A stretch of 64,000 nt of DNA from Micromonospora rhizosphaerae (GTDB lineage Bacteria; Actinomycetota; Actinomycetes; Mycobacteriales; Micromonosporaceae): positions 4,464,001 to 4,528,000 of the forward strand of contig NZ_FMHV01000002.1 of assembly GCF_900091465.1 (NCBI RefSeq), given 5' to 3'. A program made the translations under genes and the position numbers. The number at the start of each line of letters is the position of its first letter. Within the stretch, counting starts at the first letter, position 1. Of this stretch, positions 38,576-45,944 are shown piece by piece. Under the pieces are notes generated by a model. It had not been told where the DNA came from. It worked only from the letters and a program-made list of their open reading frames with translations, and made no database searches.

Positions 38576-38684
38576 CCTAGTGCCCTAGGACGATCTAGCA
38601 GACGTGCCGTGCGCGACGACAACCCGCAGACGTCTTGCCAACGACGCCAACCAGCGGGCGTTTCGCCGGAGGTCATGCGGGGAC
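38576..38684 (+). promoter_or_regulatory. Promoter region of the first CsbD-like gene with a shared 31-bp element
   Basis: Three CCTA/CTAG blocks at 38576, 38584 and 38594 form an element repeated at identical spacing at 39456-39486 before the second CsbD gene. Downstream, GTTTC (38660) and GCGGGGAC (38677-38684) are separated by 12 bp and end 58 nt before the start codon. The second gene has the same pair 55 nt before its start. The GTTT/GGGG pattern recalls alternative stress-sigma promoters. Confidence 0.55.
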
Positions 38685-38741
38685 GCACCGGGGGAGCGGG
38701 CCGGACGGCCCGGAGCACCGCGGCAGCGGAGGGAGTACCCG

Positions 38742-38924
38742 ATGAGCTTCACCGACAAGGCGAAGAGCAAGGCCCAGGAGATGGCCGGCGTCGCCAAGCA
38801 GCGGATCGGCGACGCCACCGACAACGAGCGGTTGCGGGCGGAGGGCGCCAGCCAGCAGAGCGCGGCGCGGGCCCAGCAGGGCGAGCAGGCCAGACAGGCC
38901 GGCCGGCAAGGCTTCAACAGATGA
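38742..38924 (+). CDS. CsbD-family stress protein, copy 1
   Basis: A 60-residue, highly charged helical protein (MSFTDKAKSKAQEMAGVAKQ followed by RIGDATDNERL) of the CsbD type. In Bacillus CsbD is made under general stress; the molecular function is unknown. A GCGGAGGGAG ribosome site precedes the ATG. It shares promoter sequences with the second copy 850 bp downstream. Confidence 0.85.
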   Translation: MSFTDKAKSKAQEMAGVAKQRIGDATDNERLRAEGASQQSAARAQQGEQARQAGRQGFNR

Positions 38925-38934
38925 CCAGTGTGTC

Positions 38935-38964
38935 GGCGGGCTCCCGATGATCCGGGGGCCCGCC
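38935..38964 (+). terminator. Hairpin after CsbD copy 1
   Basis: Twelve-nt arms (GGCGGGCTCCCG and CGGGGGCCCGCC, one T-G wobble) enclose a 6-nt loop, beginning 10 nt after the stop codon. Confidence 0.6.
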
Positions 38965-39017
38965 GCCCGCGTTCCGGGCTTGCATCCGGTACCTGAGTAC
39001 GGGCTTACCGTCGAGGC

Positions 39018-39460
39018 ATGAGTCGGGATGACGATTGGGTGCCCGAGGCGTGCACGCTGCCGACGGCCGAGCGGCCGCTGCGGGTGGCCGAGTTCGACGA
39101 GCTGTTCGCGACGGCGCTGCGCGGTCAGACGCGGCTGTCGCCGACGGGGCCGAGCCGGCTCGCAGTCTGGGTGGGCACCGGCTGTATCCGGCCGAGGTGG
39201 TCACCGTGCTGCGGGTGATCAAGGCGGCGCAGCGGTTGGGGTTCACGCTGGACGAGGTGGCCGAGCTGCTCGATGTACGTGAGCGGCGCCGTGGCTCGGG
39301 GCTCCGGGCGCGGGCGGCGGCGAAGCTGGCCGAGGTAGAGGCGCGGATCGCCGAGCTGCAGGCGGCCGCGGCGACCCTGCGGGCAGCGGTGGATGCGGGC
39401 GGCGCCGACCTGGTGGAGTGCGCGGAGGCTCCGCACTGCCCGCCGGGCCGCCTAACCTAA
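39018..39460 (+). pseudogene. Chimeric remnant: start of one gene joined out of frame to a MerR regulator lacking its HTH
   Basis: From ATG 39018 the frame encodes WVPEACTLPTAERPLRVAEF and FDELFATALRG, which resembles the N-terminus of a conserved actinobacterial protein often found beside MerR genes. Near 39147-39165 the sequence switches: in another frame it continues as GGHRLYPAEVVTVLRVIKAA, then the MerR helix region GFTLDEVAELL and a coiled coil with ECAEAPHC, ending at 39460. The N-terminal DNA-binding part of MerR is missing. A deletion that joined two neighbouring genes explains this best. Neither product should be functional. Confidence 0.65.
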
Positions 39461-39532
39461 CGTCCTAGGATGCCCTAGCGGGTGTGACGCCACCGGAAGG
39501 CCCCAAGGTTTTCATCGACAGACCGCGGGGAC
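39456..39532 (+). promoter_or_regulatory. Promoter region of the second CsbD-like gene with the shared 31-bp element
   Basis: CCTAACGTCCTAGGATGCCC and the following TAGC block (39456-39486) match the element at 38576 in the position of every CCTA core. GTTTTC (39508-39513) and GCGGGGAC (39525-39532) repeat the promoter-like pair of copy 1 and end 55 nt before the start codon. Confidence 0.55.
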
Positions 39533-39586
39533 GCGGGTCGGGAGGGGTGAACAGCGCCCCGGTCCGCCGGACGACAGGGAGGCGAC

Positions 39587-39781
39587 ATGAGCTACGAGAG
39601 GGCGAAGAACAAGGTCGAGCAGGTGGCCGGCGCCGCCAGGGCGCGGATGGGTGACATGGACCAGGGCGAGCGGTCGCGGGCGGAGCGCGTGATGAAGCAG
39701 GATGAGGCCCGAACCGGGCGGTCCGGCGAGCGCGTCCAGGAGGGCACTCGGGATGCGAGGGAGCGCTCCTTCACGACCTGA
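39587..39781 (+). CDS. CsbD-family stress protein, copy 2
   Basis: A 64-residue charged helical protein (MSYERAKNKVEQVAGAARAR, then MGDMDQGERSRAERVMKQDE) parallel to copy 1 in its first 30 residues but different in the tail. AGGGAGG precedes the ATG. Its control region shares two sequence blocks with copy 1, so both are probably induced together. Confidence 0.82.
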   Translation: MSYERAKNKVEQVAGAARARMGDMDQGERSRAERVMKQDEARTGRSGERVQEGTRDARERSFTT

Positions 39782-39790
39782 CCCGGCACG

Positions 39791-39830
39791 ATGCGGCGAC
39801 CCCCGGCACCCACGCCGGGGGTCGCCGCAT
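39791..39830 (+). terminator. Perfect 17-bp hairpin after CsbD copy 2
   Basis: ATGCGGCGACCCCCGGC pairs perfectly with GCCGGGGGTCGCCGCAT around the loop ACCCAC, starting 9 nt after the stop. No U-tract. Confidence 0.7.
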
Positions 39831-40155
39831 GTCGCCCGTGGTGGCGCGTCAGCGGGTGCCCAAGCCGCGCGGCCGGACGTTGTCCTGCCCCCACTGCCAT
39901 TTCTCCGGGCACCGCGACCTCGTCGCGGCCGCCAGCATCGCCACCCGCACCCCGGGCGGCGGACCCACCACCGAAACAGCCGTCGTGCTGCCGCAGGTGG
40001 TCACGCACCGTCGAGCCGACCGACACCTCCCCGGCGCCGGCCGGTCCCGACGTGACCCCCGCCGCCCACCCCGGACGGCGCGAGGATCAGTTGGCCCGCG
40101 GAGGCCCGCCCCACCACCCGGCGAGGATCCACAACAGCCACCAGAAACCCGGTGA
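39829..40155 (+). pseudogene. C-terminal fragment of a TnpB-like (IS200/IS605-group) transposon protein
   Basis: The frame reads RVPKPRGRTLSCPHCHFSGH then RDLVAAASIATRTPGGG, which matches the zinc-ribbon and final catalytic (HRD) segment of TnpB proteins, followed by an Arg/Pro-rich tail. The RuvC catalytic core, helix-turn-helix and partner TnpA are absent, so this is a dead remnant of an insertion. It begins at the edge of the CsbD terminator hairpin and ends 32 bp before ynfA. Confidence 0.6.
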
Positions 40156-40187
40156 ACGCTAGTGGACACCGCACTAGGGTCCTCCGC

Positions 40188-40523
40188 GTGACCGTCGCAC
40201 GTTCCCTGCTGTTGTTCGGACTGGCCGCCCTGGCCGAGATCGGCGGGGCGTGGCTGGTATGGCAGGGCTGGCGGGAGCACCGGGGGCTGTGGTGGATCGC
40301 CGCGGGGGTGCTGGCGTTGGGCGCGTACGGCTTCGTGGCGACGTTCCAGCCGGACCCGAACTTCGGGCGGGTGCTGGCCGCGTACGGCGGGGTGTTCGTG
40401 GCTGGGTCGCTGGGCTGGGCGATGCTGGTGGACGGCTTCCGCCCGGACCGCTGGGACCTGGTCGGTGCGGCGATCTGCCTACTCGGCGTCGCCGTCATCA
40501 TGTACGCGCCGCGGGGCGGCTGA
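40188..40523 (+). CDS. YnfA-family (UPF0060) small membrane protein
   Basis: This 111-residue protein has four transmembrane helices and the family pattern [20 protein letters not shown] with [20 protein letters not shown]. The family belongs to the SMR-like efflux superfamily. The GTG at 40188 follows a TAGGGT -10 element by 7 nt, consistent with a leaderless message. Confidence 0.88.
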   Translation: MTVARSLLLFGLAALAEIGGAWLVWQGWREHRGLWWIAAGVLALGAYGFVATFQPDPNFGRVLAAYGGVFVAGSLGWAMLVDGFRPDRWDLVGAAICLLGVAVIMYAPRGG

Positions 40524-40526
40524 TTC

Positions 40527-41654
40527 CTAGGCGGTGCGCGCCGCCGGGTGACGTGGTCCGGCCAGCAGCATGGCGATGAGCACCACGATGACCGCGGCGA
40601 GCTGCGCACCGGCGACCGTCCAGACGCCGAGGGGCACGGCGGCGAGGACGGCGACGGCCCCGGCTGCCCGACTGAGGGGCAGGCCGAGGCCGAGGGCCAG
40701 CCGGGCGGCACCGACACCGGTCAGGTAGAGGGCGACGCCGCCGGCGAGGGCGAGCGCGGCGGCCGTGCCGGCTGGCGCGTCCGGGTGGGCGACGACGGCG
40801 TGGATGCCGGTGGCGGTGGCGACGATGCCGAGTAGCAGCAGGTAGTGCGGTAGGACGAAGGTGCGGGCGGCGAGGTGGGTGCGGACACGCGGCTCTGCGG
40901 CGTCGAGGGTGGCGGTGGCGGCGCGGGTGTCGGTGAAGTAGGTCCACCACAGGGCGGCGGGCAGGGCGAGTGCCATGACGATCGCGCCGGCGGTGCCGGG
41001 GGTGAGGTGGTGGATGTCGACACCGGCGCCGATGGCGACGACGGATTCGCCGAGGGCGACGATGACGAGCAGGCCGTGGCGTTCGACGAGGTGTCCGGCG
41101 GCTACCTCGTAGGTACCGGCGACGCGGATCCAGGAGTGCCGGGGGGTGAGGTACGGCAGGGCGGCCTGGACGAGGGCGGCGGCGACCCAGAGGGCGTAGG
41201 TGGCGGGGCCGGTGACGAACGCGGCGAGGAGGATGAGCAGCGCGGCGGCGAGGTTGTAGGGCGTGAGGCGGATCGCGGCGGCGCGGGCGGCGGAGCGACC
41301 GAACATGATCAAGTGAACGCCGGTGAGGACGAGGTAGCCGAGGGCGAAGAGCAGGCCGGTGTCGGTGAACGCGGCGGGGATGGCGATGCTGGTGAGCAGG
41401 AAGCCGGCCATGCCGGCGAAGAGGGTGATCTTCTGGGCGGGGCGCCGGGGTGGCACCTGGTTGGTCAGCCAGGCGTAGCCGGTGTAGGGGTACCAGAGCA
41501 CGCCGAGGACGAGGACGACGCGGCCGAGGCCGGCCCAGGTGAGGTCATCCTCGAGGACGAGGGCGAGCTGGGTGACGGTGAAGACGAAGACGACGTCGAA
41601 GAAGACCTCGACCGTGGTGACCCGGCCGGCGGTGTCGGGGTCGGCCGGGCTCAT
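40527..41654 (-). CDS. Low temperature requirement protein A (LtrA) family membrane protein
   Basis: This 375-residue protein has about ten transmembrane helices. It starts with the typical TTVEVFFDVVFVFTVTQLAL and has VERHGLLVIVALGESVVAIG in the middle, both family hallmarks. LtrA was named from a Listeria low-temperature mutant; transport or sensing function is unproven. It is convergent with ynfA (3-bp gap) and upstream of kamA on the same strand, separated from it by 100 bp and a hairpin. Confidence 0.85.
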   Translation of the reverse strand: MSPADPDTAGRVTTVEVFFDVVFVFTVTQLALVLEDDLTWAGLGRVVLVLGVLWYPYTGYAWLTNQVPPRRPAQKITLFAGMAGFLLTSIAIPAAFTDTGLLFALGYLVLTGVHLIMFGRSAARAAAIRLTPYNLAAALLILLAAFVTGPATYALWVAAALVQAALPYLTPRHSWIRVAGTYEVAAGHLVERHGLLVIVALGESVVAIGAGVDIHHLTPGTAGAIVMALALPAALWWTYFTDTRAATATLDAAEPRVRTHLAARTFVLPHYLLLLGIVATATGIHAVVAHPDAPAGTAAALALAGGVALYLTGVGAARLALGLGLPLSRAAGAVAVLAAVPLGVWTVAGAQLAAVIVVLIAMLLAGPRHPAARTA

Positions 41655-41711
41655 GGAACTGGAGGCTAGTGGCCCCAGGCGTCGGTGGTGGTGCGGTGGG
41701 GAAAAACGCGT

Positions 41712-41738
41712 CGCCCGGCACCGCTGGGGTGCCGGGCG
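41712..41738 (-). terminator. Intrinsic terminator of kamA (minus strand)
   Basis: An 11-bp stem CGCCCGGCACC/GGTGCCGGGCG with a 5-nt loop lies 17 nt beyond the kamA stop. Read on the minus strand it is followed, six bases later, by TTTTTC. Confidence 0.65.
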
Positions 41739-41754
41739 GCGGGTCGGAGCGGGG

Positions 41755-43176
41755 TCAGTCGTTGCGGTGGGCTTCCCACCACGCCTGGCCGGACTCGGGC
41801 AGGGTGTCGATCGGGTCGTAGTAGGCGTAGCGCTTGTTGAGCGCCTCCAGGTCGGCGGACTCGATCGAGGTGCGGTAGTTCTTGGTCCAGTAGGAGATGC
41901 CGCGCTCGCGGTCGTACTCGGTGAGCATGTGGACCCAGCGCTTGCCGACGAAGGGGACGTCGCAGACGATCCGCGGGGTGGCGTAGCCGGGCAGGTAGCC
42001 CATGATGTCGTGCTGGAGCTGCTGGGCGTGCCAGACGGGGACCCGCCAGTGCTCGGCGTTGGGGATCATGTCGCACATGTAGAAGTAGTACGGCAGGATG
42101 CCCGCCTCGCCCTGCAGGGCGAAGCAGAGGTCGAGCAGGTCGGGGGCGGTGGCGTTGACGCCGCGCATGAGGACGCCCTGGTTGCGGACGTCGCGGACGC
42201 CGACGTCGAGGGCGGTCTGGGCGGCCTTGGCGACCAGCGGGGTGAGCGACTGGGCGTGGTTGACGTGGGTGTGGATGGCGAGGTTCACGCCGCGGCGGGC
42301 GGCGGTGCGGGCGACCCGCTCCAGGCCCTCGACGACGTCGGGCTGGAGCCAGTGCTGGGGCAGGCCCATGAGGGCCTTGGTGGCGAGCCGGATGTCGCGG
42401 ATGGTTTCGATCTCGAGTAGCCGCATCAGGTACGACTCGAGGTTCTTCCAGGGCACGTTGGCCACGTCGCCGCCGGAGACGACGACGTCCCGGACGCCGG
42501 GGTGGGCCTTGAGATAGGCGATGTGGGCGTCGTACCGGTCGACGGGCTTGAGGGTGAGCTTGAGCTTGTCGACGGCGGGGGTGGAGTTGCCGACCAGGTC
42601 CATCCGGGTGCAGTGGCCGCAGTACTGCGGGCAGGTGGAGAGCAGTTCGGCGAGGACCTTGGTGGGGTAGCGGTGGGTGAGGCCCTCGGCGACCCACATG
42701 TCGTGCTCGTGCAGGGAGTCGCGGGTGGCGTACGGGTGGGACGGCCAGTCGGTGCGCCGGTCGGAGGCGACGGGGATCATGTAGCGGCGGACCGGGTCGG
42801 CGAGGAACGCCTCGGTGGTCATCGGCGCGAACGGGACCATGGTGTTGAGCATCTGCGGCGGCACCAGCATGGACATGGTGGCCAGGGCGCTCTGGTCGGT
42901 GGCGAGGTCCTCGTAGAAGGACTCGTCGACGAGGTCGCCGAGGACGTTGCGCAGTTGCTTGATGTTCTTGACGCAGTTGACCCGCTGCCACTGGGCGCTC
43001 TCCCACTGCTCGCGGGTGACGGTGCGCCAGCCGGGGAAGCGCGTCCAGTCGGGTTCGACCAGGGGGCGGCGGCGGTATTCGTACGGCTGCCCGGCGGTCG
43101 GCACGGCGACCGGGGCGTGACGGGGCTGAGGGATGGTCTCAACCGGTTGGGTCTGGGTCACGGCCCCTCCTGACAT
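41755..43176 (-). CDS. kamA: Radical SAM lysine 2,3-aminomutase family protein
   Basis: This 473-residue enzyme has the radical SAM cluster motif CPQYCGHC (Cys182, Cys186, Cys189) and overall KamA architecture: DVVVSGGDVANVPWKNLESY for SAM binding and HTHVNHAQSLTP in the barrel. KamA isomerises L-lysine to beta-lysine using SAM, an iron-sulfur cluster and PLP. The PLP lysine of characterised enzymes lies in PGGGGK; here the equivalent place reads DVPFVGK (Lys412), a diverged form. It is divergent from the 3,5-diaminohexanoate dehydrogenase operon that would use its product, which supports lysine as substrate. Another amino acid remains possible. Confidence 0.85.
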   Translation of the reverse strand: MSGGAVTQTQPVETIPQPRHAPVAVPTAGQPYEYRRRPLVEPDWTRFPGWRTVTREQWESAQWQRVNCVKNIKQLRNVLGDLVDESFYEDLATDQSALATMSMLVPPQMLNTMVPFAPMTTEAFLADPVRRYMIPVASDRRTDWPSHPYATRDSLHEHDMWVAEGLTHRYPTKVLAELLSTCPQYCGHCTRMDLVGNSTPAVDKLKLTLKPVDRYDAHIAYLKAHPGVRDVVVSGGDVANVPWKNLESYLMRLLEIETIRDIRLATKALMGLPQHWLQPDVVEGLERVARTAARRGVNLAIHTHVNHAQSLTPLVAKAAQTALDVGVRDVRNQGVLMRGVNATAPDLLDLCFALQGEAGILPYYFYMCDMIPNAEHWRVPVWHAQQLQHDIMGYLPGYATPRIVCDVPFVGKRWVHMLTEYDRERGISYWTKNYRTSIESADLEALNKRYAYYDPIDTLPESGQAWWEAHRND

Positions 43177-43210
43177 GTGGTGCGGGTGATCAGCAGCCCC
43201 GAAGGCTACT

Positions 43211-43252
43211 GGAAAATATCCGGTGAAGAAATTAGTCTGCCGGAAGTTTTCC
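43211..43252. promoter_or_regulatory. AT-rich inverted repeat between divergent kamA and kdd
   Basis: Arms GGAAAATATCCGG (43211-43223) and CCGGAAGTTTTCC (43240-43252) match at 11 of 13 positions around a 16-nt AT-rich spacer. It is central in the 129-bp divergent region of the lysine cluster and stands out against GC-rich surroundings, as expected for a regulator site acting on both directions. Confidence 0.5.
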
Positions 43253-43305
43253 CGCGACGCGAGTCCTAGCCAGGGCTTCGGGCGGCTGGACAGGGGGAGG
43301 TCGGC

Positions 43306-44367
43306 GTGACGTCACCGGTGGGTCTGCACCGCGTTGTGGAACCGGCGGGGGTGCTTCCGCAGGCGGCGTGGCGGCTGGACGCCGAGCCGCGGATCGCGTC
43401 GAACGAGGTGCGCATCCGGGTGGAGCGGCTGAACCTGGACGCGGCGAGTTTCCGGCAGCTGTGGGAGAAGCACGGCGGTGACGGGGAGAAGGTCCGCGCC
43501 GAGGTGCTGGAGATCATCTCCACCCGGGGGAAGATGCAGAACCCGGTGACCGGATCGGGCGGCATGCTGATCGGCACCGTGGAGGAGGCCGGCCGGCGGT
43601 CGCCGCTGGGGCTGAAGGCGGGCGACCGGGTGGCCACCCTGGTGTCGCTGACGCTGACCCCGCTGACCATCCTCGACGGGCTGGCCCGCTGGGACGGGCG
43701 CAGCGAGCAGGTGCCCTGCGACGGTTACGCGATCCTGTTCGCCCGGTCGATCGCGGCGGTGCTGCCGGCGGACCTGCACCCGGAGCTGTCCCTGGCCGTG
43801 CTGGACGTGTGCGGCGCGCCGGCGCTGACGGCCCGGGTGGTGTCCCGGTACGTCGAGGACCGGCGGCGCGCGGGTGACCCGCGGCCGGTGAGCGTGGCGG
43901 TGATCGGGGGCGCGGGCAAGAGCGGGTCGCTGTCGCTGGCCGCGGCTCGGCGGGCGGGCGCCGACCGTACGGTCGGGGTGGTGCCGGTGGCCGCGGAGCG
44001 GGACGCGCTGGAGTCGGCCGGACTGGCGTCGGTGGTCGCGCTGGCCGACGCGCGGGACCCGGTGGCGCTGTCCACGGCGGTGACCAGCGCGCTGGGTACG
44101 CCGGCGGACGTGACGGTGGTGTGCGTGGACGTGCCGGGGTGTGAGCACGGGGCGATCCTGGCCACCGAGGACGGCGGCACGGTGATCTTCTTCTCGATGG
44201 CGACGAGCTTCGCGGCGGCGGCGCTGGGCGCGGAGGGGCTGGCCGCGGACGTGACGATGCTGGTGGGCAACGGGTACGTGCCGGGCCACGCGGAGTTGGC
44301 GTTGGAGCTGCTGCGTTCGGAGCCGGGGGTGCGTCGTCTGTTCGAGTCCCGGTTGGCGGCAGACTGA
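43306..44367 (+). CDS. kdd: L-erythro-3,5-diaminohexanoate dehydrogenase
   Basis: This 353-residue NAD(P)-dependent enzyme oxidatively deaminates 3,5-diaminohexanoate to 5-amino-3-oxohexanoate. The sequence has the family N-terminus (IRVERLNLDAASFRQLWEKH) and a Rossmann motif, VAVIGGAGKSGSLSLAAARR, near residue 200. The GTG start follows GGGGGAGG. It opens an operon whose downstream genes make its substrate (KamDE) and handle its product's CoA derivatives, as in lysine fermentation. Confidence 0.88.
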   Translation: MTSPVGLHRVVEPAGVLPQAAWRLDAEPRIASNEVRIRVERLNLDAASFRQLWEKHGGDGEKVRAEVLEIISTRGKMQNPVTGSGGMLIGTVEEAGRRSPLGLKAGDRVATLVSLTLTPLTILDGLARWDGRSEQVPCDGYAILFARSIAAVLPADLHPELSLAVLDVCGAPALTARVVSRYVEDRRRAGDPRPVSVAVIGGAGKSGSLSLAAARRAGADRTVGVVPVAAERDALESAGLASVVALADARDPVALSTAVTSALGTPADVTVVCVDVPGCEHGAILATEDGGTVIFFSMATSFAAAALGAEGLAADVTMLVGNGYVPGHAELALELLRSEPGVRRLFESRLAAD

Positions 44368-44372
44368 GAGCC

Positions 44373-45944
44373 ATGACGAACCCCTCGACGTTGTACCGCG
44401 GCGGAGTCCTGCACTGTCCGGCCGACCCCAGCGCCACGGCGCTGCTGGTGTCCGACGGGCGGATCGCCTGGTTGGGTGCGGACGCGGATGCACCGGCCGC
44501 CGACCGGGTGGTGGAGCTGGGCGGGGCGCTGGTGACCCCGGCGTTCGTGGACGCGCACGTGCACGCCACCGACACCGGCCTGGCCCTGTCGGGGCTTGAC
44601 CTGTCCGGGGTGCGGTCGTCTGGTGAGCTGCTGGACGCGGTGTCGGCGTTCGCGGCGGGCCTGCCGGGCGACGCGGTGGTGCTGGGGCACGGCTGGGACG
44701 AGTCGAACTGGTCGGACCGGACCCTGCCGGACGCGGTGGCGCTGGGCCGGGCGGCCGGGGGCCGGCGGGTGTATCTGTCGCAGGCGTCGATCCATTCGGC
44801 GCTGGTGTCGGAGTCGCTGCTGGCGGCCTGCCCGGAGGTGGTGTCCGCGCCGGGGTACGACGCGTCGGGCTGGCTGCGCCGTGACGCGCACCACGTGGTG
44901 CGGGAGGCGGCGCTCGGGTCGATATCGGCGGCGCAGCGGGTGGCGGCGCAGCGTACGGCGTTGCGGCACGCGGCGTCGTTGGGAATCGCGGCGGTGCACG
45001 AGTGCGGCGGGCCGGGCACGTCGGACGAGATGGACTTCACCGGCCTGCTGGCGATCTCCGGGGACGGGGTGCCGGAGGTGTACGGCTACTGGGGTGAGCT
45101 GCTGGGCGCGGCGAAGGCCCGGGAGTTGGGCGCGGTGGGCGCCGGCGGGGACCTGTACGCCGACGGGGCGCTGGGGTCGCGCACCGCGCACGTGTCGCAA
45201 CCGTACCTGGACGGCGACGCCGGGTCGTGCGGGCACGGCTACGTCACCGCGGAGCAGGTGCGCGACCACCTGCTGGACTGCGCGGCGCACGGCCTGCAGG
45301 GCGGGTTCCACGCGATCGGCGACGCGGCGATCTCCACCGTGCTGCAGGGCTTCGCGGCGGCGGCCGGGAAGCTGGGGGTGGATCGGCTGCGGGCGGCCCG
45401 GCACCGGGTCGAGCACGCGGAGATCATGAACAAGCGGTTGATCGCCGGGTTCGTGGAGTACGGGATCGTGGCGAGCATGCAGCCGGCGTTCGACCGGTTG
45501 TGGGGCGGCGCGGGCCGGATGTACGAGTCGCGGCTGGGCCTCGACCGGTCGTTGGAGTCGAACCCGATGGGGGCGATGCACGGGGTCGGGGTGGCGCTGG
45601 CGTTCGGGTCGGACTCGCCGGTGACGCCGCTGGACCCGTGGGGCTCGGTGCGGGCAGCGGCCGCGCACCACAACCCGGTGCAGCGGATGAGTGTGCGGGC
45701 GGCGTTCGCGGCGCACACCCGCGGCGGGTGGCGGGCGGTGCACCTGGACAACGAGGGGGTGCTGGCGCTGGGCGCGCCGGCGACGTTCGCGGTGTGGTCG
45801 ACGCCGGCCGGGGTGGACCGGGGTCTGCCGGTGCTGCTGGCCGACGACCCGGAGCTGCGGGGTCCGGAGGACCCGACGCCGCTGCCGGTGTGCCGGGCCA
45901 CGGTGCTGCGGGGTGACGTGATCTATGAGGAAGGGCAGTCGTGA
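44373..45944 (+). CDS. Amidohydrolase of the YtcJ-like family inside the lysine cluster
   Basis: This 523-residue metal-dependent hydrolase has the metal-binding VDAHVHATDTGL, HGWDESNW, FHAIGDAAI and HRVEHAEIM, and the final Asp in FGSDSPVTPLDPW. Family members hydrolyse amide or related bonds; none is known to me in lysine fermentation. It lies 5 bp after kdd and overlaps kamD (GTGA), so it is an integral part of the operon. It occupies a place where a fermentation cluster would be expected to carry the cleavage enzyme kce. It may deacylate an N-acylated intermediate or open a cyclic lactam; both are guesses. Confidence 0.8.
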   Translation: MTNPSTLYRGGVLHCPADPSATALLVSDGRIAWLGADADAPAADRVVELGGALVTPAFVDAHVHATDTGLALSGLDLSGVRSSGELLDAVSAFAAGLPGDAVVLGHGWDESNWSDRTLPDAVALGRAAGGRRVYLSQASIHSALVSESLLAACPEVVSAPGYDASGWLRRDAHHVVREAALGSISAAQRVAAQRTALRHAASLGIAAVHECGGPGTSDEMDFTGLLAISGDGVPEVYGYWGELLGAAKARELGAVGAGGDLYADGALGSRTAHVSQPYLDGDAGSCGHGYVTAEQVRDHLLDCAAHGLQGGFHAIGDAAISTVLQGFAAAAGKLGVDRLRAARHRVEHAEIMNKRLIAGFVEYGIVASMQPAFDRLWGGAGRMYESRLGLDRSLESNPMGAMHGVGVALAFGSDSPVTPLDPWGSVRAAAAHHNPVQRMSVRAAFAAHTRGGWRAVHLDNEGVLALGAPATFAVWSTPAGVDRGLPVLLADDPELRGPEDPTPLPVCRATVLRGDVIYEEGQS

